Part shown: in pieces, positions 20,823 to 32,100 of the stretch
Numbering within the stretch: the stretch's first letter is position 1
How the letters are laid out: the number at the start of each line of letters is the position of its first letter
Assembly: GCA_905178155.1 (NCBI GenBank)
Contig: CAJINV010000019.1
Span: 154,982-218,981, forward strand
DNA: 64,000 nucleotides
Reading direction: 5' to 3'
Origin: Amoebophrya sp. A120
Taxonomy: Eukaryota; Sar; Dinophyceae; Syndiniales; Amoebophryaceae
Translations under genes and position numbers: made by a program
The notes under the pieces: model-generated
Told to the model about the DNA's origin: nothing
Databases searched by the model: none
The model's input: the letters and a program-made list of their open reading frames with translations, nothing else

Positions 20823-23800
20823 TCAGTCTTCAAAATTTTCATGAAACACGACTTCGCAGTTTTCCACTTTTTCCGTGAGAAACTTCCATTTTCGCCGGAA
20901 GTGCTGCTCCAGCTCGACCTGCAAAAAAGGCGGATACAGCTCCCATGCGTTTTTCCATTCATGCACGACGACTTTGTGTGTCAGCATATGAATTGCAAAA
21001 GTGTCTGAGTCTGGAAGATTGCAACTTGTCATGGTAAATCTCGAGCATGCAAAAATCTGTGTTGCATGAGTCCCAAAAGCGGTATACTTTTGACCAAGTT
21101 GGAAGGAGGTTTCTCATGCAGGATTGGCATGGCAGAGACCTCGCATAGTCTGTCATGCTAAGTCCCGCATTCCAGACCTCATGGGTCATGGAAAATCTGC
21201 ATGACAAGTCTACACTTTTCCAGACCCAGACATTTTTGCATTTGATACAGCACGCTGCAAGACGATGAACCAGGGCTCGTTCTGTCACCACGCGTGCAGG
21301 TCTTCAATTCCTCTACCACCGGACACAGAAACGGGCCGATAACTCGTGATCCCAGCAACGGGTGCTGAGCCTGTAGCTCCGCCGGCGCAGGGGCCGCAGC
21401 CGGTTGCTGTACCGTAGCTGTATCAGTTGAGATCATCTCTAGTGCACGTGCTTGCCCAGAAGCACCACAAGTGGATCCTTGTTTATCGGTCCTTATCTCG
21501 TCGTCGCTGGAAAGAGAAACACCTTCGTGTTGTATCAAACCCTTCCGCACTTTCCTCTCCAGTGTTTCCCAGATGTAGGAGTAGCGCGTTACTCTCTCTG
21601 GCGCTAGGTTGCTATCCCGCATCTCTTCCAGAGAGAGCGAAACGCGATCCCGCACTGTCTCTAGCAACTCCTGGGCATCTGGCTCCAAGCAACGCAGATC
21701 GGCCGGTAGGCAGTGCGCCGTGGTCTTCAGAAGCAGCAGATCGCTCAGCAGGAAAGAATCCGTTGTTCCTCCGCTGGTCGTGCTGGTGCTCGTCGTCGGC
21801 TGTTGTTTCTTAATAGCCGAACTTGTGTTAGCTCCTGAGCTGCCCTGGTATTCGCCGTCAACAGTTGTAGGAGAACTCTGTTCAACATCTACTTTCAGTT
21901 CCTCTGCCGTCTGATCGTTGCCACCGCCATTTGCAACATTCGGGTACTCCGGATCCTGATCGTTGAGCCTGCCGTTCTCCGTAGCAGTAGGTGGACGACT
22001 CCAGTTCGTAGCACCAACATTGGTAAAAACCATAGGCGAGGACGAGTCGCTTCCCTTCCCGGACTTCCTCCGCAGGTGTTCGACAACCACTCTCTCCTCC
22101 AAAACCTTCAGATTCCACATGCGGAAAAGCCATAGATTGAGTGTCTGCAGCGAAAACCGGTCCTCTACAGCAAGAGTGAACCCCGCACGCAGAAGCAGTT
22201 CGCTGCTCTGCCACCCGTAAATCTTCTTTCGGATTTTCTTGTCAAATTGCGGGGAAAAGGTCCTTTCCGTCCGTTTTGAGGCAAACTTGACGAAAAAGAC
22301 GGAAAAAGTTTTCAAACAGTCGGAATCCAGGTTCGAAAAATGTCGTCCGGCGTGCCGCACAAGCAACTCGAGCAGTTCCTGTTCCTCGTGGCAAAACTTC
22401 GCGGAGAGCAGCGTCCGCAACAGCTGCACTACCTGGTAGCCGCGGAGTTGTCCACAACTATCGATAGAGTCGATAGTCCCGGATGATGTAGTTGAACTTC
22501 CGTCACCTCCCATCGGCCTGGGTGCTGATGAATTTAGCCGGTTTAGCACCTCGGCGAGAAGCAGATCAAAATCAGGAGAGCGGCGCCAACTCCGGGACAT
22601 CGAACTTGAAGACCCTAGCACACCTGCTCTTGAGATCGTGCTGCCGTGCGATAGTGATTGTGATGTGTACTTCTTGTACAGCTTCCCTTTCACGACGGCA
22701 TACACGACATTTACCAAGTCCGAATCCGAAAGCTGGCTCGCGGACTTGACACAGTGACGCAAGAGGCTTTCCGCGGTTTGCAACAGCCATTTTTTTTCCG
22801 TCTTCCGGATCCTTGTTGAGCATTTCGCGCAGGAATGCGCGAGGAGCAGGAGAAACTTCGTCAGCTGCTTGGGGGAAAACGCCGCGGGAACAGCCATCGA
22901 GGCTGGTTCGCTTTTGTCTAACGTCCTCGCACGGGGAGGTTGTGAAGGGCCTTGACGTGTTGAAGAAGGTGGGACACCTTCTTCACGTAAAATGTCCGCG
23001 CTAGAAGTACTCGTCAAGTCTGCATTTGTAGTACCGGTGCTCTTCGCGCGCTTGTTCTTATTTTGATGCGAGCCTAGTGGTGCTTCGCTTGTCTCGCCCG
23101 CGGTAGTACACTCCTCCATATTACCCACCTCGGCAGCCAAAATCTGTTCTCTGCGTCGCCTTTTCCGTGCAGAGTTCCGGTTGTCATTGACAAGAAACGA
23201 GTTCAGACGTGCTTGCTGCGAAGCGGCGGCAGAGCTCGTTGCGGAAAACCGCGTTAGCGCCTCGTCGTCGTCCAGAGTAGAATGGTTTACACCATGAACA
23301 TAGTGGTTGCCTTCGGATCGTCCTACACTGCCATCACTTTCCCCAACTGGTCGTGCATCTTCTTCCCCTCGTCCAAGAGAGAAACCATCAATCTCGGCAG
23401 GCAGAAAGTCTTGTCTCGCCCGTTTGCTGATTTCGCTGGTTAGCTTGGTCCACACGACGTCTAGTTGTTCGGGATCAGTGTTTTCGGCGTTGTGGTCATC
23501 GCGGAATTGATTGTCTGCACCGACACCGAATTTATTTTCGTGTTCATCGAAGAGCGCCGTGTTCTTGGGGAGAGATCGAGCAGATGCAGCACAGCCTCTG
23601 GAAGATGCTGGTGTAGTAGGAGTGTTTTTACTCGCTACAGCTCCTCCACTAGTATTTTTCCAACGTGCGTTTTCTCTTGCAGTTTGGTTGTTCATCAAGT
23701 TCGCCAGATTTTTGCATGTGTATTGGTACAGCTCGTGATTGCTCATAAGATTGACGAGTTGTGCCTCGTGCAGTGGTTGTGATTTATTCTTCGTTTCATC

Positions 23801-24034
23801 ATCTCCAACCCCGTTTTGTCTTCCGGTCACGGATGCAGTCCGCGCACTATCAAACAAACTAGCCGGGTCGCCGGTAAAGATATCACCTGCTGGAACCGCC
23901 CCTGTCGGATCGCGCTTATCTGGCAAACGCAGCGACGCAATCGATCTGGCGGTGGTTCTCGGCCGTCCAGTGATCACACCACGAACACCACGTCGCGGAC
24001 AAGGGAACGGCACTATTCGCGATTGAGGTAACAT
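20823..24034 (-). CDS. Large protein of unknown function, possible organelle-targeted helical-repeat protein
   Basis: The chosen start, Met at 24034 (MLPQSRIVPFPCPRRG), gives an Arg-rich, acid-poor N-terminus like an organelle-targeting peptide. The open frame extends upstream to 24253, but a good acceptor-like CAG lies in between. The first exon is about 2.8 kb long. It has Asp/Ser/Thr-rich low complexity alternating with helical segments (LVNLMSNHELYQYTCKNL, FLLLLAHSCAKCS, SLLRHCVKSAS, VVQLLRTLLSAKFCHEEQ). This arrangement recalls FASTK/RAP or octotricopeptide RNA-binding proteins, but no diagnostic RAP motif is visible. One introner (20987-21247) separates SCSVL from THKVVVHEWKNAW; removing it with one TGCTG copy restores the frame. 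The protein ends VVFHENFED. The function call is weak. That the gene is real is fairly sure. Confidence 0.65.
20987..21247. mobile_element. Family A introner
   Basis: 261 bp. The ends are TATGAATTGCAAAAGTGTCT and ...GACATTTTTGCATTTGATA, with a perfect duplication CAGCA (20982-20986 and 21248-21252). Without excision the host ORF reads into element sequence and stops. With excision plus one target copy it continues as VL-THKVVVHEW. Confidence 0.95.
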
Positions 24035-24299
24035 GATGCGGAACGTGGCGCGCACCTGCAGGCAGGTTTTATTTTCCTGCAGAGTCACTATTCTGTTGGT
24101 GGCGATGGCAACCTTGGCTGCGCTGAGTTCTACCGTGCGCCCAGAAAAATCTCTCTTGTTGATCACTAGCAGCAGAAGATGAGTTCCGGACTGAAGTAGA
24201 CGACAGGACACTACCCAAGGAGAGCCGAGCACTCGACGAAAACCAGTGAACACGAACCAAGGTAACGAAAATAAAGAAGCAGAGTTTTGGCAGGATCTG

Positions 24300-25210
24300 C
24301 ATACATATGTTCCACGAACGAAGGAACAATCTCGCGGAATGCCGGTCGGCGGGCCGGCTGCGTGGGTGCAACACCGGCCCCCGGCGCCCTTCGTTCCTAG
24401 GTAAGAAAGTAATTTGCTGGGACCGGCGGCCGGGCCCTGCTTCCTGGCTAGCCTCCACCCCAGCCCCCACTAGCGCCACGCCCGGAATGCCATCCGCACA
24501 GGAAGGCACGCACGCAGACTGACAGGCAAGGAGGCGAGCCCGGCCCCCCTGCCTCTTTCTATCGCGGGGCCGAGCGCGGCGGCATTGGGGCGCGGGCGAT
24601 GGGCGCACCCAGGAGCGCGCCGCCAGGCACAGAGCCCAAGACCGCCGGCGGGCTCGCGCCCGGGCTGGCGCGCGTATATGGGGCCCGGGCGCCTAGTGGC
24701 CTGGCGGGGGCAGCCCCGGCAAGCTAGAGAATGGCCGGCGGTCCGTCTCGTTACTTCTTTGGCCTGTTTCCTTGCGCTGCCGGCCTCATACGTGCGGGGG
24801 CATCTCGGTCGAGCTGTTCCAGGTTGGAACGCTGGAGCGAAGGAAGGGCCGCGGCTGGCGCGCCACGAAGGGGGGCCCGAAGGAATGGCCGCGGCTGGCG
24901 CGCCTGCTAGGCTCGAGAGGTTCGCGCGGAAGGCAGGCAGCCGGCCGCGGCCGGCCAAACAACACCGCCGGCGCGAAAGCCCCCGCGCGGCCGCCATAAC
25001 AGAAGAGAACCGGCGCCCAAGCCGGGCCCGCGGTGGCCGCGGGCGCGGACCAAATGCCGCGGGCGACTGCATTGCACTCCCTTCGGCGGCAGTTGGGGCG
25101 ACGGGCCACCTCATCGCCAAAGACCCCCCGGCCGGGCAGGGTGCTTAAGTTCGCGACTGCTGGCTAGCAGGTACCTGCGCAGCTAAACCCGGTCCAGCCA
25201 CCGGGCCACC
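24300..25210. other. GC-rich island between two minus-strand genes
   Basis: About 900 bp of very GC-rich sequence full of GGCCGG, GGGCCC and GCGCGCC words, sharply different from AT-richer flanks. Long frames are open on both strands at once (for example 24470-25120 minus and 24585-25148 plus). This is expected from GC content alone, and their translations are low-complexity Arg/Ala/Gly/Pro. I do not call a gene. It may be a shared regulatory region or an inserted foreign segment. Confidence 0.6.
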
Positions 25211-25792
25211 GGAGGCAAAGAAAGTCGGGGCCTATTGATCAACAGCCTTGACGCAGCTTCGAAAACAACCATGACGAACACCGCACGATAGCGTTCCTTT
25301 TCCAAGAGAAGACGCGGCGAAAACGCCCCTCAGAAATGGGTCGCAGGGCTGGGCAAGTTCAAGTGCCGCCACTTCATGCCCCTCACTTGTTCACCTCTGC
25401 TTTTTTGTTCTGAACAGGGCGCAAGTCAACATTTAAGCGTGCGAGGGTTGTATTACATTCATATGGGGGAATTATATTGCCGCGCAACTTCTTTCTGGGA
25501 AGTAGAAGTAGTCGTTTGTTTCGCTTCGAGGATGCCGAGGCCTTTGTTGAGGGAGTATTTCGCAACAACAAACAAGAGTTCCAATATGGAATCTTCACCA
25601 TCATCGATTTTCATTTTGTTTTGATGATAGCAAGGTCTTGTCCAGCAAATGACCCCTGCGTTGAGTATAGCTCATACTCATTAATTTGTATGCTTCAGTT
25701 GCGCCCTGGTCCTGATCTTACTTTGCAAAGAAGATCACAGAAAGTGAGACCTTCAACTTCAAGCGATCGAAGGAATAGATACGTCAGTGTAA

Positions 25793-25931
25793 ACTGAAGT
25801 AGAAAAACAAAGAATCCTAGGTAAGTGATCAGCTGTAAAACTGCAGCCCTTCCCGGGTGAGAAAGCCGGCAGTTTTATGCTGACACCACACTAAAATTTT
25901 GTACTGAAGTAGAAAAACAAAGAATCCTAGG
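25793..25931. repeat. 29-bp perfect direct repeat flanking ~80 bp
   Basis: ACTGAAGTAGAAAAACAAAG plus nine further bases ending CCTAGG occurs at 25793-25821 and again at 25903-25931. The segment between starts GTAAGTGATC right after the first copy. Either a small tandem duplication or a retained long target duplication would give this. It lies downstream of the GCN1 stop. Confidence 0.9.
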
Positions 25932-26128
25932 ATATTACAATCCAAACCCAGAATACAAAGTGTAATTCCAAATTTGCCTGTAACACAATTCTAGTACTTG
26001 TCGCGTCGTCTTTTTAGAAGCGAAGGAGCTCGTCGTAATCAGTATTAACAACATCGAGCTACCTTTCATTACTCTATCCTCCCCACTACAACTTCTACCT
26101 CTTCGACCCACCTCTCCTTTTTCTTTTT

Positions 26129-29100
26129 TCATTCGGTCCACTTTTTCCGCAGCAACTTCGAGCATTCTTCCACAAAAACGTCATCCTTCGCCCCGTGGTC
26201 GTCTATCGCGGCCTGCACCGCGTCCTTCACTTTCTGCAGCACGGGATCCTTCAACTTGTCTGCCGGAATTTGGTCCAACGTGCAGGCCAGGGCCTGGCGG
26301 TACCCGTCCTGCTTCTCCGGGGAGCAGTTCGCGGCGCCGCTGGCTTGACAGGAGAGGTTATTCGCGAGTTCTTGCAGAAGGGAATCGGTCCTTGGGTTCA
26401 GCACAACCAAGACGCCGAGGGACTCCGCAGCCTTGGACCGAACCTGGTGCGAAATAGACAATTTTTTGAGGGAGAAATTTTCTACGAGTAAAAAACTTGT
26501 TGTAAATGCTGGCACAACAACATCCTAAGCAGGTCGCTGTGTCTGTCATTCTGACTGTCAACTAGAACTACCTACTGCAGGTCTAGGCAAAAAAGTTTTG
26601 CAAAGCCCTTCCCGAAACTTATAACCAGAACAAAAATTATACCTCTCCACTCGTAGCGTCCGTGAGACACTTCAGATACGTCGTCTGCAACTGCGGCAGG
26701 AAGGGCCGCAAGGACGCGCCTCCCTTCTTCAGCAACAGTTCCAGCGTCTCCAAGATCGCGATTCGTACGTTCGGCGGAAACCGGTCCCCGACAATCCGGA
26801 TCAGCGGCCCAGTGATTTTCACCACGTACGGCTTCAACGCCGCTTCCGTTGTGTGATCCACTAACTCTCCCAACCCCTTCGCAGTATGCATTGCAAATAT
26901 ATCTGGGTTTGGAAAGATGCAAGGTTTGTCATGCTTGGCTAACAGGACTCTCAAGTCTGTCATGCGGGTTACTCAAAAGCCTCATCCTTTTGTCATGCAG
27001 GAGCTCACTTTGTCGTGCAGAATAGACAACACTGTGGCGCCTCCAAAACTTGTCATACTTGGCAGTCAATCGAGCCGTCGTGGTCGTCTTTCTCCACCAG
27101 CATCACAAGTTTCCACTTCCAGACCCGGACATATTTGTAATGCATACGCAGCTAACAACCGCAATTCGTTGGACCCGTACATCAGTCCGTGCTGGTAGAT
27201 ATGCATTGCAGAAGTATCGTACTCGTACAAATGCTATGCATTACAAATTTCCTCAGCATGAGAAACACAATTTCTAATGCAGATTTACCTTCGGGAACAA
27301 AATTTGCAATGCAAGACTTGCATTTGTACGAGTACGATACTTTTGCAGAGCATAGTAGATCGGATAGAAGGGTTCTAACCCGTTCGGCAACGCCAAACCG
27401 GGGAGCTATTACAGTGAAAAGTGCCCCCCACCCCTGAAATTGCAATAATTTGTGATGCAAAGTTTCCAAATGAAAGGTTTTTGTCATGCATAAAAGGAGT
27501 ATGAATCTTTGTGATGCAGAGTCTAGGTGTGTGTCGCAGCGCTTGCATGACAAGCGCCGCTCTTGCTGGGATCTTTTGCAATACAAATTTTTGCTATTCA
27601 CGATCGGAAATCTGTCATGCTGATACATGCTAGGGGGCGCATGTTTCATTTGGAAAGGTTTGCAATACAAATGCTCCCAAGTTCGGGGGTGGGGGCGTTT
27701 TTCATTGCAATAGGAGCGTCATGCCCTTTTGTTCGGTCGATTTCGTACCCGATTTGTCGGTGACGGACGCTTCTTTGAGGATTAATTCCCGCACCTGCTC
27801 GAGGTACAGGGATTGGTCCTCTTTTTTCGCCATTTTCGTTAACGCTTGGAAGGCCTTGAAGTTCTCCTTCAGGGCAAACTCATCCGGGTCGGAAACCGCG
27901 ATCGGGAGCAGCGTGTCCAGGATCAGGTCCATGATACCTTGGATTTCATAAGTGGAAGTACTCGTATTGCAGTCATGCATTACAAATGCTGTTCCTAAGG
28001 TGGATCCGCATTACAAATTTCATTTCTCATGCTGAGGGAATTTGTAATGCATTTATACGAGTACGAGAGTTTTGCGCAGGATAGTAAATTTCCATGCGTA
28101 TACCGAACAACTTGAGTTCGTCACGCACACACAGCATGGCACATATATTTCAACGAGCACCTCCTTCACACGTATTGAAAAAGACATTGATTAATCTTAC
28201 TTGGCATCTCCGCGTTGGTCTCTTCAAAAAAGACCCTCAATAAAATCCCGCCCGCCGCACGCATCCTGCCCCGCTTCGAGGATAAGCACTGCCCCAACTC
28301 GCCCAATATGATGTTCGATCCCGTGCTCGTCACCTTCTGCAGCAATTTCCGCCCCGCCTCAACTGCGTCATCGATAAAGTCTGCCTGGTCTTCGCTCGCC
28401 AAGGTTTCCAGAATTGGTTCTAACACGTCGGTGATATGGCGGTAAAACAAATGTTCGTCTTCCAACTTCGACAGGGTCGACAATCCGTACAATTGCGCCG
28501 CACTTTGCCACGGCGGCCCGGCTTTGGGTAGCGTTTCTAGAATCACCGGCAGAACCATGTTCGACTGCCGCTGCAGCAACTGTTCCAGGCCGTCGAGACA
28601 TCTCGTGTCGCCCTTGGACAAGCCCTTCAGCAAGCCAGTAATGATCGGATTCGTCGCGGAGGTTCCGACGGAAGAGTAGAGTAACGCCGCGACTTTCGAA
28701 GCGGCGTTGCGGACCGATTCGGAGTTGTCGCACAAAGCTTGTCTCACCGCGGGAACAAGCTCCGAAACGTAGTCGACGAGCAGTTGGCGGGAGCAGTTGT
28801 TGATTAACTCTGTTAATCCAATACAGACACCCTCGCGGACCTGTAGACGAGGTTGATTTTATGTTCATTTTAATATGCGTGATGTTACTGTTTTCAGTGA
28901 AGCTCCTGTAGCTGCGCACGATACATAGCACTGTGAAGATTGTGTGCATGCATAAGTAAGACCTGTTTTCATCATCAGACTGTGTGATTCTTTGTAAGTA
29001 CGTCGTCACTGAAGTTTATTCGGGAGTAGACCAGCCGCACCTGAAAAAGACCCAGCGGAGAACCCCTCCGACGGATCAACTTCGTGGTACAAGACTGGAA

Positions 29101-32100
29101 AAATCTCGAATTATCAGCATCTACTATCCAGGATCTGCTTCTGTCATCATGATGGTTCATCTCTTGTACCACTGCGGTGGTCATCTGTGATCATGTGTGT
29201 ACGGCACCGTGAATTAGAATTATCTCCCATGTTGAACAAGATGCTAAACCTAAAACGCGCATCATCAACAACACAAGTAAAAATACCAATTCCGTGCTTC
29301 CGTCTGTCGTCAGTGCTTTGAAGAAGATCGGCATGAGTTCTGGCAACACTCTGTCGCCCAACTTCCCCACCAATTCTCCCACGCACCGACTTGCGCACAC
29401 CTGTTTCTCCTTCGAAGCGGAGGCAAGCAAGTGGATCAGTCTTCGCATTAGAATCGGCAGTAACTCCCGGACGCACCGCGGCGTGTTCTGCACGAGTTGC
29501 TTCCAAGCCGACGTGGCCGCGTGCTTCACCGCACCAGACTCGTCGGATCGGACAATGTACAGGGAGGACAACACGTAAGCGCGACGCTCCGGGGGCATTA
29601 CCTGATTGTTTTTGATCATCATGATATCGTGGGTTCACGCAAGACAAATCTTCGACGTTTCGAACGTCGGGCGCCGATAAAGCTGTGATGCACACAATTA
29701 CGCATGACAAGAAGCAAATGTCATGCCAAAACTGCATCCGAAGCTATAGCCCTTAAGTACCTCCGCGCTCATGAGATCCACGTTATTCGTATTCATCCGG
29801 TTCGCCTTCAGCACTGACTCAATCACGTTCATCAGCAGCAGCACGGACGCGTGGCGTATCCTGTAGTCCACCTCAAACAGCCCCTCCTCCAAAGGTGGCA
29901 AAATCAGCGCCGTGTAGGTCGCGCCAAACTGCTTGCAAATACTGCTCGCCGCGCGGAACGCGACATCCCGCACCGTTTGGTACTCTTCCTGCATACCGCG
30001 CAGTAAGCCATCCAGCGCCCGTTGGAACCACTTCTCGAACGACTTCCCGCCCATCGTCAGGGGCAAGTAGACGAACAAGCCCAGGTACCCCTCCTTCACC
30101 TCTGGTGGGGTGTTTGGCGCCGCGGCAGTTTCTAACAAATCGGGTAAGAAAGCGTCGACTCGGTTGGCCCCGAGTGCCATCAATACTTCCGACAAGCCGT
30201 GCGCCGCACCGGACCGTTCCACGGGGGATTCCTTGGATTTCAGCATGGTGAATAACCATGGAAGCAAATCGCCGAGTAATTCCTCCGGCAGACCCTGGGC
30301 GAGGGTGCCGAAGGCTTTGGCGGAGGTGGCGCGGACGTCCGGGATGGGGTCCACGAGGGTGATTTTTAGGGCTGGGAGGAGAACCGGTAAGTGCGGTTGA
30401 ATGTCCTTGGGCTCCTTGATAAGGAGAACCATGGAACCGATGATTTGGGCACCTGGAGGTGTGATAAAATTTATTTTTTTTTGAGCAGAGCCGTTTGTTC
30501 CAAATGCAAGAAGTGTTGATGCCCCCGCCCTGAAAAACAATCATCAACATCAAATTGCTGCAAGTCGCAACAATCAATGGACGAAGTACTTGGTTGTGCA
30601 GACTATTTTCAGAACAGCGGAGAAATGTTGTCAACAAACTGCAACTTCCGAAAAGTCCCAATTCAGTTCTGTTGAGCTTGAATAGATGAGAAGTCATCAT
30701 TCTCTTGTGTACTTTGTTTCCATCGATCTCATGCACAACCAATGAGAACCAAGCGCAGTCGGTGATGCTGATGCGTAAAGCGCAAAAATATAAACGTACC
30801 TTTCCTCTTCATTTCCGCACTTCTCTCGCGCAGGGCCCGCAAGACCAGTGGACACAGCAAAGCCAGCGACGGCGCGTCCACGTTGTGCACGAAACTGGTC
30901 GTCAGCAAGGAATCCAGCGCTTTTCTCGTGCTGTTCTCCGTCACGGTGGAGAGACAGGTCAATAACTGCGGCGCTAATTGCCGGATCTCCGGATTCGAGA
31001 TCACTTGTCCCACGCGCTCCATCGCGAGTTTAGCCGCGTCTTTGACCTTGGCGTGCGTGTCGTTCACCACTTCCGCGAGGACTGGCACCACCTTGGGTAA
31101 AGACACCGCGAGCTGCTTCGGCGCACCTTGCACCATCGAGGCCAGCATTTCGATAGACGCCAGCTTCGTGCGCCACTGCTTGTCATCGATACCTAGAGTG
31201 AATATATGTGAAATTTTGATTTTTGTTGATCATGCCAAGAACATCAATTCTACGATGAACGGACACGAGTTTGCGATTTTTGTGCTGATCTTCATGCATA
31301 TTTACATGGAATCGATCTGTATCTGATCTATGAAAAACTCAAAAAAAATCACTCCTCAGCCAGTTGTAACACGTAGTTGTACCTTCCAGCAAATGCGGCA
31401 GCACCAATTTGACTCCGTGCGCGCTCAAATTTCCCATAATCGCCTTGGCCGTCGACTGCGTCGCGGTCCGCACAATCGGCGCGGAATCCGCAAAAGCCTT
31501 CAACAAGATCGGCAATGTCGCGATCACATAGGGTTCAAACAACCGTCCGAGAGATCGCGTCAACCCCTCCAGGCACATGATCGCTCCCTGCTTCGCCTGG
31601 GAGTTTGACTGCTTGCCGTTAACGATCTGCTCGATCTTGCTCATAATGTCGAATTGCTTCAAGGTCTGGATCGACAACCCCTTGACCACCGCCCCAAGCG
31701 CCAACGCCGCGCCTCTTCTGACTGTCTCAACCTTATCGGTAAACGCGACGTCGAGCAGATCCAATAACTTCGATTCAATTGTCGACTTCGAGTCCAACGG
31801 GATATCGGGGTCGGAAGTCAGTTTCGCGTTCTTCTCCACTTGCAATTGCATCTTGATCAAGGGCGGCAGAACCTTCACGACGGCGAGTTGCATATGGATT
31901 GCAAATAGGTCTGGGTCTGGACTTGTAATGCTAAAAGTGAATGATAGACGCATTGCGATACGCAGCTATGCATGACAATTAATTTGGCTGCCATGTCCTA
32001 CGTATTCCGCATGGCAAACTTCGTTTTTGCATGACAGGTAAGAGGACTTTTTCGTGCCTATGCAACACAGATTCTCGAGTCATACCAAACAAGCATGACA

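Noticed and set aside
20823-21032. RAP domain at the C-terminus of the 20.8-24.0 kb gene
   Set aside because: The segment (THKVVVHEWKNAWEL...) has a loosely similar layout but lacks enough of the motif for a call. Left as unknown.
24470-25148. Long overlapping open frames on both strands (about 216 and 187 codons)
   Set aside because: They lie in extreme GC-rich sequence where stops are rare. The translations are low-complexity Arg/Ala/Gly/Pro with no motif, and both strands cannot be real at once.
29147-30742. Alternative minus-strand frames overlapping GCN1 exons (29147-29737 and 29873-30742)
   Set aside because: They run across intron sequence and are out of frame with the conserved GCN1 segments.
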